A DNA stretch of 7,329 nt from Chloroflexota bacterium (GTDB lineage: Bacteria; Chloroflexota; Dormibacteria; Aeolococcales; Aeolococcaceae): contig DNAU01000163.1 of the NCBI GenBank assembly GCA_003491925.1, positions 1 through 7,329 of the forward strand. The letters run 5' to 3'. Positions 1 to 5,468 of the stretch are shown here, piece by piece (position 1 is the stretch's first letter; the number at the start of each line of letters is the position of its first letter). Under the pieces are notes generated by a model. It did no database searches, was not told where the DNA came from, and was given only the letters and a program-made list of their open reading frames with translations. The position numbers and the translations under genes are program-made.

Positions 1-2
1 GG

Positions 3-839
3 CAGAGCCCGTGGGCGTGGGGGAGCGGTATCAGCGCCGTGGTGGTCGCCGTGCTCGTGGTCTTCATCGTGCTGGCGGCGTCCGGACCGCCGGCGAGCCC
101 GGATGCGCTCGCCCCGGCCTCCCTGGTCAGCACGGTCACCGGGGTCAGCCCGTCCACCCTTGCGGCGGTGGGAGCGGGCGGGGTCTCCGACCCCCTGATC
201 AAGCTGCCCAGCTCGACCAAGGCGCTCTCCGGGACCGGCGGCAGGCCGCTCGTGCTCATGTTCGGCGAGGACTCCTGCCCGTACTGCGCATTCGAGCGCT
301 GGGGCGTGGTGGTGGCACTGAGCCGGGTCGGGACCTTCACCGACCTCCACGTCACCAGCTCGGCGAGCAACGACGCCTACCCCAACACCGAGACCTTCTC
401 CTTCTACGGCTCCAGCTACACCAGCGCGTACGTCGACTTCCAGGGGATCGAGGTCGCAGACCGCGACGGCAACCCGCTGCAGACGCCGACCGCATCCCAG
501 GAGAAGCTGCTCACCAGCTACGACGCGCCTCCCTACGTCTCCCAGTCCGGCAATCCGCTGCCGTTCATCGACCTCGGCGGCCGCTACCTGGCGAGCGGTG
601 ACCCGAGCGTCGACTACACGGTGAGCGGGCAGTCGATCACGGTGCCCCCCGAGCTCCTCGAGGGGCTGTCGGCCCAGCAGATCGCCGAGTCCCTGGGCGA
701 CACCTCCAACTACCAGGCCAAGGCGATCCTCGGCGACGCCAACTACCTCACCGCCGGCATCTGCGAGCTCACCGGCAACCAGCCGGGCTCGGTCTGCGGC
801 AGCTCCACGATCACCCAGCTGGAGAGCAAGCTCGGTTAG
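3..839 (+). CDS. DUF929 family membrane-anchored thioredoxin-like protein (5' end outside window)
   Basis: The frame is open from the left edge to TAG at 837-839 (278 residues visible), with no upstream stop, so the true start lies outside. The GTG at 39 falls inside a hydrophobic stretch (about residues 10-27 of the visible part) and is probably internal; that stretch looks like a signal anchor. Next come a Pro/Ala/Ser-rich linker and a thioredoxin-like core: a hydrophobic strand reading [10 protein letters not shown] leads into CPYC (codons 276-287), then [15 protein letters not shown]. This pattern, plus the later [16 protein letters not shown] and FIDLGGRY segments, matches what I know of DUF929, a family of unknown function in some archaea and high-GC soil bacteria. 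Two further cysteines near the C-terminus (ICELTG...SVC) could form a disulfide. The core should lie outside the membrane and may act in thiol-disulfide exchange; that role is inferred. Family assignment is firm. Confidence 0.88.
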   Translation, partial: QSPWAWGSGISAVVVAVLVVFIVLAASGPPASPDALAPASLVSTVTGVSPSTLAAVGAGGVSDPLIKLPSSTKALSGTGGRPLVLMFGEDSCPYCAFERWGVVVALSRVGTFTDLHVTSSASNDAYPNTETFSFYGSSYTSAYVDFQGIEVADRDGNPLQTPTASQEKLLTSYDAPPYVSQSGNPLPFIDLGGRYLASGDPSVDYTVSGQSITVPPELLEGLSAQQIAESLGDTSNYQAKAILGDANYLTAGICELTGNQPGSVCGSSTITQLESKLG

Positions 840-862
840 GGAGGCCACCGCGACGGCGGGGT

Positions 863-881
863 GTGGCGCAGCCGGCGCCGC
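863..881 (+). terminator. Candidate terminator hairpin after the DUF929 gene
   Basis: GTGGCGC (863-869) and GCGCCGC (875-881) pair over seven positions, one a G-T wobble, around the five-base loop AGCCG. The hairpin begins 23 bases after the DUF929 stop and lies ahead of the msrB promoter candidate. No T-run follows, as is common for terminators in very GC-rich genomes, so this is only a structural candidate. Confidence 0.38.
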
Positions 882-923
882 GGCCCGGGAGGGTGCGGAT
901 GCGTTGGGCATGGCGCGCCGGGG

Positions 924-929
924 TACTGT
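924..929 (+). promoter_or_regulatory. Candidate -10 element for msrB
   Basis: TACTGT fits the TAnnnT pattern of -10 elements in high-GC bacteria and would place the transcript start near 936, giving a leader of about 26 bases. No well-spaced -35 hexamer is visible; TTGGGC at 904-909 is only 14 bases upstream. Weak evidence, helped by its position between the hairpin and the msrB ribosome-binding site. Confidence 0.3.
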
Positions 930-961
930 GGTGGGGCGCGCCCGCGATCCGAGGAACGGCC

Positions 962-1369
962 ATGACTGAGAACTCCAGCCCCGCGACCCTGAGCGATGCC
1001 GAGTGGAGGGCCCGGCTCTCTCTCGAGCGGTACGCGATCCTTCGCCAAAAGGGGACGGAGCCGGCGTTCACCGGGGCCTACTGGCAGAACCACGAGACCG
1101 GCGCGTACCACTGCGCCGGCTGCGGCGCCCAGCTCTTCCGCTCCGACACCAAGTTCGACTCCGGGTCGGGCTGGCCCAGCTTCACCGAGCCCGCCGACCT
1201 CGAGGCGGTCGACTTCCACGTCGACAGGAGCCACGGGATGATCCGCACCGAGGTGGTCTGCCGGAGCTGCGGGGGCCACCTGGGCCACGTCTTCGACGAT
1301 GGCCCCGGACCCGGCGGCAAGCGCTACTGCATCAACTCCGCCGCGCTCGAGATGATCCCCGAGAAGTGA
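962..1369 (+). CDS. msrB: Peptide-methionine (R)-S-oxide reductase MsrB
   Basis: This 135-residue enzyme reduces methionine-R-sulfoxide in oxidised proteins back to methionine, using thioredoxin or a similar reductant; it is probably cytoplasmic because no signal peptide is present. The usual MsrB landmarks appear in order: [20 protein letters not shown] near residues 21-38, CAGC (C51, C54) and CRSC (C100, C103) forming the structural zinc site, SGSGWPSF at 67-74, [12 protein letters not shown] at 104-115, and the catalytic RYCINSAAL with the nucleophile C123. Length is normal for a single-domain MsrB. ATG 962 is chosen because GAGGA (951-955) lies seven bases ahead; the frame extends upstream to a GTG-type start at 863, but that stretch has no conserved sequence and contains the terminator and promoter candidates. 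The stop overlaps the next gene's start in ATGA, so the two are probably co-translated. Confidence 0.96.
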   Translation: MTENSSPATLSDAEWRARLSLERYAILRQKGTEPAFTGAYWQNHETGAYHCAGCGAQLFRSDTKFDSGSGWPSFTEPADLEAVDFHVDRSHGMIRTEVVCRSCGGHLGHVFDDGPGPGGKRYCINSAALEMIPEK

Positions 1370-1944
1370 TGGGCGCCGCGGCCCGCCGACCGGGCCCCCG
1401 GGTGGAGGCGGCAGCCGAGACGGCCGACCGCGGACCTCGAGGGCCGCTGGTCCGCCCGGTCCGGCCCGAGGAGTGGGAGGAGGCGGGCAGGGCCACCCGC
1501 GCCGGCTTCGTCGCGCTCGTCGGCGAGGACGATCGCGACTACCTCGACCTGGTCGCGGACGTGGCCGGGCGCTGTGACCGCACCACCGTGCTGGTGGCGG
1601 TCGCGGACGACGGTCGGATCCTCGGCTCGGTCACCGTCGAGCTGACCGGCAAGGTCAACCCCGAGCGCGAGCTGGAGCCCGGAGAGGCCCATCTCCGGAT
1701 GCTCGGCGTGGCACCGGAGGCCCAGGGCCGTGGTGTCGGGCGCGCCCTCGTCGAGGCCGCGGCCGCCCTGGCGCGCTCCGCCGGCAAGTCCCGGCTGACC
1801 CTCGGCACCCGGCCGGAGATGGTCGCGGCGCGCCGCCTGTACGACCGCGTGGGCTTTCGGGCCGGGCCCCCGGCGGAGTGGGCGCCGGGACACGGCTACC
1901 TCACCTACGAGCTGGACCTGGAGGCCGGACCCGCAGGCATCTGA
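1369..1944 (+). CDS. GNAT family N-acetyltransferase
   Basis: A 191-residue protein with a single GNAT domain from about residue 27 to 184, expected to transfer an acetyl group from acetyl-CoA to an amine; the substrate cannot be read from sequence. The key signature is the motif A segment HLRMLGVAPEAQGRGVGRAL (108-127), whose QGRGVG (119-124) forms the acetyl-CoA pyrophosphate-binding loop. The downstream AARRLYDRVGFR is the typical helix and strand after motif A, and VLVAVADDGRILGSVTVEL supplies the central strands. Residues 1-26 are Ala/Arg/Pro-rich and not conserved-looking. ATG 1369 is chosen because it overlaps the msrB stop (ATGA), which suggests translational coupling; no good ribosome-binding site precedes it. 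GTG at residue 12 is an alternative that would keep the whole domain. Pairing with msrB suggests a shared transcript, not necessarily a shared pathway. Confidence 0.88.
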   Translation: MGAAARRPGPRVEAAAETADRGPRGPLVRPVRPEEWEEAGRATRAGFVALVGEDDRDYLDLVADVAGRCDRTTVLVAVADDGRILGSVTVELTGKVNPERELEPGEAHLRMLGVAPEAQGRGVGRALVEAAAALARSAGKSRLTLGTRPEMVAARRLYDRVGFRAGPPAEWAPGHGYLTYELDLEAGPAGI

Positions 1945-2267
1945 GCGAGCGGGGGCTCGGGCGCCACCGTCTCCGTGTGACGCCGCTGTCACCGGCTGTC
2001 CCGGAGCCGCGGAGGAGGCGCTCCCCGGATGATGGCCTTTTGACATCTGGTGCGTTTGATGCGTGACCCCGCGGCCGGAGCAGATACTTGTGATGGCGAG
2101 AACGCGGTCCTCGCGGGCGAGACGCCGCCGGGAGTGGGTCCTGCGGGGGCGCAGGGTGGGCACGGGTCGGACCGCGGCATCGGGTCGGGGATGGCCGATG
2201 CGACCCGCGCCACGTCCCGGCCGGGCGGGCCCCTTCATCTGGGCTGGCGGCCGCACGTCATGAACTC
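1945..2267. other. Intergenic stretch without a convincing gene
   Basis: About 320 bases between the GNAT stop and the Xre promoter. Short open frames exist (2050-2271 and 2063-2263 on plus), but their Arg/Gly/Pro-rich translations show no recognisable domain or good ribosome-binding site. Visible structure: a small hairpin right after the GNAT stop (CGAGC 1946-1950, GCTCG 1955-1959) that could be a weak terminator; a perfect GTGAC-N6-GTCAC dyad at 1977-1992; an isolated consensus TTGACA at 2040-2045 with no fitting -10; the direct repeat CGGGTCGG at 2163-2170 and 2181-2188; and a seven-base stem CGGGTCG (2181-2187) with CGACCCG (2201-2207) around a 13-base loop. None is strong enough to name. 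Confidence 0.5.
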
Positions 2268-2296
2268 TTGACTTAATGTTCTAGTCTCACAACAAT
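2268..2296 (+). promoter_or_regulatory. Promoter of the Xre/membrane-protein operon, probably giving a leaderless mRNA
   Basis: TTGACT (2268-2273, five of six consensus bases) is separated by exactly 17 bases from AACAAT (2291-2296, four of six). The surrounding 37 bases (2262-2298) are about one-third G+C, a sharp dip in a very GC-rich window. A transcript starting 6-8 bases after the -10 would begin at about 2302-2304, on or next to the GTG start codon at 2304, leaving no room for a ribosome-binding site. Within the spacer, GACT (2270-2273) and AGTC (2283-2286) form a short dyad that could be an operator for the regulator itself; that part is speculative. Confidence 0.65.
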
Positions 2297-2303
2297 ATGG
2301 ACG

Positions 2304-2657
2304 GTGTTCAGTACAAGAGGTCAGGGGCAGGGAGCGGACGGAGGAGGACCGTCGCGCCTCTTCAACCGGATCGCGGTCCTCCGCCTGGAGCGCGGGCTCT
2401 CGCGTCAAGGGCTCGCCGAGCTGGTCGGGGTCAACCACCAGACCATCGGTTACCTGGAGCGAGGCGACTACAACCCCAGCCTCGAGCTCGCCCTCCGGCT
2501 CAGCGAGGTGTTCGGGCTGCCGATCGAGGCGATCTTCTCGCGCACCCCTCTCCGGCCGATGAGCGAGGAGCTGTACGGGCGCCAGCGCCAGGAGGACGCG
2601 GCGGCGCCGGGCCCGGCCCCCAGCCCTGACGAGCTCACCCAAGGGGGACGGCGATGA
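2304..2657 (+). CDS. Xre/Cro-type helix-turn-helix transcriptional regulator
   Basis: A 117-residue DNA-binding protein. The helix-turn-helix domain runs from about residue 20 to 79: RIAVLRLERGLSRQGLAELV (22-41), then GVNHQTIGYLERGDYNPSLE with recognition helix around 44-52, then LALRLSEVFGLPIEAIFS. This is the compact Xre class in which DNA is bound by a dimer and nothing but the HTH is conserved. A polar Pro/Ala-rich tail follows. GTG 2304 is the only ATG, GTG or TTG codon between the in-frame stop at 2274-2276 and the domain, so the start is well fixed; the first 18 residues are Gly-rich and probably flexible. The stop overlaps the next start in ATGA. In other bacteria, regulators of this class often sit directly before a small membrane protein that modulates them, which fits this arrangement. 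Autoregulation is likely but inferred. Confidence 0.93.
   Translation: MFSTRGQGQGADGGGPSRLFNRIAVLRLERGLSRQGLAELVGVNHQTIGYLERGDYNPSLELALRLSEVFGLPIEAIFSRTPLRPMSEELYGRQRQEDAAAPGPAPSPDELTQGGRR
2643..2648 (+). promoter_or_regulatory. Ribosome-binding site for the 394-aa membrane protein
   Basis: GGGGGA ends five bases before ATG 2654, inside the last codons of the Xre gene. It supports this start and re-initiation after the overlapping Xre stop. Confidence 0.6.
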
Positions 2658-3838
2658 GCACCACCCCCAGCCAGACCCCGCGCCACGGGCTCTCGCTCGG
2701 GGTGGGCCGGATGACCCCGCTGGTGGCCGGCGCGGTGGGCGTTCTCCTGCTCCTCGCGGGCCTCGTGGTCACCCCCGACAACGACAACGGCCTCACGACA
2801 CCCCTCCCGCTGCTCGGGTATCTCCTGCTGGTGCTGGTCACCTGGACGGTGGTCGCCGGGGTCCGCCGGGAGCCGGGGAGCTGGCTCAGCCGCCGCGCCG
2901 TCCGCCGGGCGGTGGTCGCCGGCATCGCCGTCGACTGCGTGGGCGTGGTCGCCACCTCGTCCCCCGGCCTCCAGCTCGGTTCCGCCACCCTCGCGCTGCT
3001 GCTCCTGCTCGTGCTCCTCAACATCGCCCTGGGCACCGCGACCCAGCGGATCGCCACGGCTCCCGAGGGGTGGATCGACGAGCGCCAGGAGGCACTGCGC
3101 AACCGCGCCCACCGCGGCAGCTATCCGGTGTTCGCCGCCGCGGTCGGGGTCTTCCTGGTCGCCGACGTCGTCTCGCCGCCGAGCCGGGAGTGGGTCGAGC
3201 ACGTTTTCAGCAGCGGTGGGCTGTTCGTCCTCGTGGAGCTGCTCCTCGTCCTGCCTGCCATGGTCCTGGCCTTCATCGAGCCCGCCCCTCCCCCGCCGGA
3301 TCCCAACGCCCCCGCACCGCCCCGGCGCGCCAATGCGCAGGCCCGCGTCGCGGTGGCGCTGGTGGTGCTTGTGTTCGCCATCCCGCTGCTGGCATCCATC
3401 GCTCTGCTGGTGCTTCCGCTGCGCACCTCGCCGCTGCTCTCGACAGGAACCACGCCGGCGCCGGTGTTGAGCGGCTCCCCGGGCTCCGGCCCCGCCGGTG
3501 AGGAGCAGACGCCGGCGAGCTGGTGTGCCAACCCCACGACCACGGTGACCGTGGGTTGGGGCGTCACCGCGCAGATCTCAGCCACCGCCTACGCCTGCTG
3601 GGACGGTCACCGGGCGTTCGAGCCCCCCGCCACCAGCTACTCCGACTGCTGGGAGAGCCAGGCGTTCGTCACCGTGGCGGGCACCCAGTGCGGCCCGACC
3701 ACCGCCGCCGGCCCCGACGGCTCACTCGTCTTCACCTGGCGGGGCACCGTCTCCCCGACCCTGCTCCCATTCCTCAGCCGCCGGCTGACGGTTCAGGTCA
3801 TCATCGACAGGAACGGGCGTGCGGAGGTGATCGCGTGA
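2654..3838 (+). CDS. Multi-pass membrane protein with DERQ loop and four-cysteine ectodomain (unknown function, paralogue A)
   Basis: I do not recognise the full-length protein (394 residues). By eye there are seven hydrophobic segments: about 20-41, 53-72, 86-102, 108-128, 157-174, 188-208 and 232-256. Between the fourth and fifth lies the charged loop IDERQEALRNRAHRG (141-155); a DERQ-type loop resembles small membrane proteins encoded beside Xre regulators (DUF2178-like), a loose comparison. A Pro-rich linker (210-225) precedes the seventh segment, and a Ser/Gly/Pro linker leads to a soluble C-terminal domain (about 288-394) with cysteines at 291, 315, 332 and 346, including ACWDG. With the N-terminus inside, seven helices put the DERQ loop in the cytoplasm and the cysteine domain outside, where two disulfides could form. 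It is clearly related to the next gene. The arrangement suggests a sensor or an anti-regulator working with the upstream Xre protein; this is inference. The start overlaps the Xre stop. Confidence 0.88.
   Translation: MSTTPSQTPRHGLSLGVGRMTPLVAGAVGVLLLLAGLVVTPDNDNGLTTPLPLLGYLLLVLVTWTVVAGVRREPGSWLSRRAVRRAVVAGIAVDCVGVVATSSPGLQLGSATLALLLLLVLLNIALGTATQRIATAPEGWIDERQEALRNRAHRGSYPVFAAAVGVFLVADVVSPPSREWVEHVFSSGGLFVLVELLLVLPAMVLAFIEPAPPPPDPNAPAPPRRANAQARVAVALVVLVFAIPLLASIALLVLPLRTSPLLSTGTTPAPVLSGSPGSGPAGEEQTPASWCANPTTTVTVGWGVTAQISATAYACWDGHRAFEPPATSYSDCWESQAFVTVAGTQCGPTTAAGPDGSLVFTWRGTVSPTLLPFLSRRLTVQVIIDRNGRAEVIA
3823..3830 (+). promoter_or_regulatory. Strong ribosome-binding site fixing the GTG start of the 343-aa membrane protein
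   Basis: GGAGGTGA is a near-perfect Shine-Dalgarno sequence, with its GGAGG core seven bases before GTG 3835. It lies in the last codons of the preceding gene and decides this start over the long upstream extension of the frame. Confidence 0.8.
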
Positions 3839-4866
3839 GCGGTCCCGCGCACGCCACGCCGACTCGGCCCGCGCCCCGGACGGTCCGGTGCGCCCTGGTA
3901 ATGGCGACCCTCGCCGTCACGGCGCTGCTCGCCTCCGCTCTGCCCCTGCACGGCTTCGGCATCCTGGTGGCACTGGCTCTCGCCGCGCTCGACCTCCTCC
4001 TCCTCGATGCCACGGGGTGGCTGGCTTTCCGAAGGTCGCCTAGTCTCGACGAGCGGCAGCGCTCGCTCCGCGACCTCGCTCACCGGCGCGGCTTCCGCCT
4101 GGCCATGGTCGCCATCGTGCTGATGTGGGTCGTCTGGTTCGCGACGGCCATCGCCGTGACGATCGCCACCGCGACCACCTCGACCTACTCGATCCCGGCC
4201 TCATCCTCCGTGGACAACGGCATCCCGGGGCGGATCGTCCTCGCGCTCGCCGAGCTGCTGCTCATGCTTCCCACGCTGGTGATCGCCTGGCGGGCGGACG
4301 GCGGCGCGGTCGGCGATGGGTTCGAGGGCGACCAGTGGTCGGACCCCCGACGGAGGTGGACGCCCTGGCTCCTGCTCCCGGTCCTCGCCGCCACATGGCT
4401 CGCGGCCAACGCCTGGCTGCCCCTCCAGTCCGCCCCCTACGCCGCCTTATCAGAATCGAGTGGCGGCCCTCCCAACACGGCCTGCCGGGAATTCGGCGGC
4501 GGCACCATGGTCGGGAGCGAGTTCGGGGCCACGGTGGGCCTCCGCGCCAACGTCTGCTGGGACGGCACCGACGCCTACGTCCTCGGCTATCGGAACCTCC
4601 CCATCCCCACCGAGGCCCTCCGGAACTTCGGCGCATCGGCTCCGCAGAACTGGATCCTCATGAGTTTGAGCGCCTGCGGAGTGGACAACACCGCCGACTT
4701 CGCCGCCATCTCGCAGACGGTGTGCACCGAGCGCATCGACACGGCCGGCACCCTCCACTACAGCGTCACCGCCCGGGTGTCACCGCTCCCCTTCGGGATC
4801 GCCGCGCGCACCGTCTCCGTCGACCTGGTGGTGACCCGCAACGGGAGGGTCCTCGAGCAACCCTGA
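3835..4866 (+). CDS. Multi-pass membrane protein with DERQ loop and four-cysteine ectodomain (unknown function, paralogue B)
   Basis: A 343-residue paralogue of the preceding gene product, function not recognised. Five hydrophobic segments are seen: about 19-38, 41-60, 88-112, 132-152 and 176-196. The loop LDERQRSLRDLAHRRG (71-86) lies between the second and third, so relative to paralogue A it lacks one helix pair ahead of the loop; both topologies still place the loop inside and the C-terminus outside. Shared blocks are AELLLMLPTLVIAW (139-152; VELLLVLPAMVLAF in A), the ectodomain cysteines 217, 241, 281 and 297 with CWDG at 241-244, and a closing VSPLPFG...RTVSV..VVTRNGR matching VSPTLLPF...RLTVQ..IDRNGR in A. 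The first two cysteines are 24 residues apart in both proteins. GTG 3835 is supported by a strong ribosome-binding site and a GTGA overlap with the previous stop. The two proteins may pair in the membrane; that is inferred from linkage and shared design. Confidence 0.88.
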   Translation: MSGPAHATPTRPAPRTVRCALVMATLAVTALLASALPLHGFGILVALALAALDLLLLDATGWLAFRRSPSLDERQRSLRDLAHRRGFRLAMVAIVLMWVVWFATAIAVTIATATTSTYSIPASSSVDNGIPGRIVLALAELLLMLPTLVIAWRADGGAVGDGFEGDQWSDPRRRWTPWLLLPVLAATWLAANAWLPLQSAPYAALSESSGGPPNTACREFGGGTMVGSEFGATVGLRANVCWDGTDAYVLGYRNLPIPTEALRNFGASAPQNWILMSLSACGVDNTADFAAISQTVCTERIDTAGTLHYSVTARVSPLPFGIAARTVSVDLVVTRNGRVLEQP

Positions 4867-4914
4867 GCAGCCGGGCCCCGGACCGCATCTCCCCACGGTC
4901 ACGGGACCGGCTGC
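4867..4914. terminator. Probable bidirectional terminator between converging operons
   Basis: Two 19-base arms (4867-4885 and 4896-4914) match as an inverted repeat at 16 of 19 positions, around the ten-base loop CATCTCCCCA. The outer eight pairs (GCAGCCGG with CCGGCTGC) are perfect. The left arm begins directly after the TGA at 4864-4866; the right arm overlaps the last codons of the minus-strand gene ending at 4899. Being symmetric, it could stop transcription from both sides. No T-run is present on either strand. Confidence 0.55.
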
Positions 4915-5468
4915 GCCGGGCCCGCCGCCCCGCCGCGCAGCCAGACGGCGAGACCGACCAGGCCGACCAGCGCGGCGGCGCCCACGATGAGGCCCGGCAC
5001 CGATCCGGGCACCGCCGCGGCCAGCGCCAGCGCGCCCCCCCCGGCGACCGTCCCGGCGGCGGCGGTGAGGGCCAGTCGGGCCCACCGGCGCCGCTCCGCA
5101 GAGACGTCCACCGCGTGCGGGCCCCGCCACTCGCAGGCCGTGTGGGAGAGCTCGGCGACGAGCACCAGGAGCAGGCCGACCAGCGGCGCGAGGACGTCGA
5201 CCGGCGCTCCGTGCCCCACCACGCAGGCCGCGTACGCGGCGGCGAGGAGGGCCACCCCCCACCCGACCGCGGCGGCGCGCGCCGTGGCCACCGCACCGGC
5301 GATCACCAGCAGGCCGGCGATGCCCGCCCCGGCGGCGGCATCGACCAGCGCCGGGGCCGAGGCGGCCGCGACCGTGCGCAGGAGGATCGCGATGACCAGC
5401 ACCGCGGAGAGGGCGACCGCCAGCAGGGCGGGAATCAGCGCACGCGCAGCCGGGCGCGACGGCGCCAC
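4899..5468 (-). CDS. Six-helix integral membrane protein of unknown function, last gene of the MoxR/DUF58 operon
   Basis: A 189-residue, very Ala/Val/Leu/Gly-rich protein with about six hydrophobic segments (10-30, 41-62, 66-85, 90-108, 132-152, 156-177). The only notably polar stretch is in the middle, AELSHTACEWRGP (105-117), followed by a charged loop DVSAERRRWAR (121-131); the His, Glu and Cys at the end of the fourth segment are the residues most likely to matter. No family is recognised. The GTG at 5466-5468 is preferred because GGAGGTGG lies just upstream on this strand (5472-5479), seven bases from the GGAGG core to the start. A longer ATG start at 5516 would add a Gly-run with a poor ribosome-binding site and overlap the DUF58 gene by 82 bases. 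With the chosen start the overlap is 34 bases, implying coupling to the DUF58 protein. It may be a membrane partner of the MoxR/DUF58 pair; inferred from position. Confidence 0.75.
   Translation of the reverse strand: MAPSRPAARALIPALLAVALSAVLVIAILLRTVAAASAPALVDAAAGAGIAGLLVIAGAVATARAAAVGWGVALLAAAYAACVVGHGAPVDVLAPLVGLLLVLVAELSHTACEWRGPHAVDVSAERRRWARLALTAAAGTVAGGGALALAAAVPGSVPGLIVGAAALVGLVGLAVWLRGGAAGPAQPVP

Noticed and set aside
863..961. Upstream extension of msrB to 863
   Set aside because: The extra residues are not MsrB-like, the stretch holds the hairpin and promoter candidates, and ATG 962 has a well-spaced GAGGA.
1324..2256. Minus-strand 310-codon open frame opposite the GNAT gene
   Set aside because: Arg/Gly/Pro-rich shadow with no domain; the plus strand carries a clear GNAT fold over most of it.
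2050..2271. Small open frame (73 codons) in the intergenic stretch
   Set aside because: No domain or membrane segment, an overlapping rival frame at 2063-2263, no convincing ribosome-binding site, and it runs into the Xre promoter.
2297..2629. ATG at 2297 opening a 110-codon frame just ahead of the Xre start
   Set aside because: It is out of frame with the HTH domain and its translation is Arg/Pro-rich without any motif. It also shows that ATG 2297 cannot be the Xre start.
2468..3202. Minus-strand 244-codon open frame opposite the Xre and paralogue A genes
   Set aside because: Low-complexity His/Glu/Gly/Arg-rich shadow. The plus-strand frames have recognisable HTH and membrane segments and good starts.
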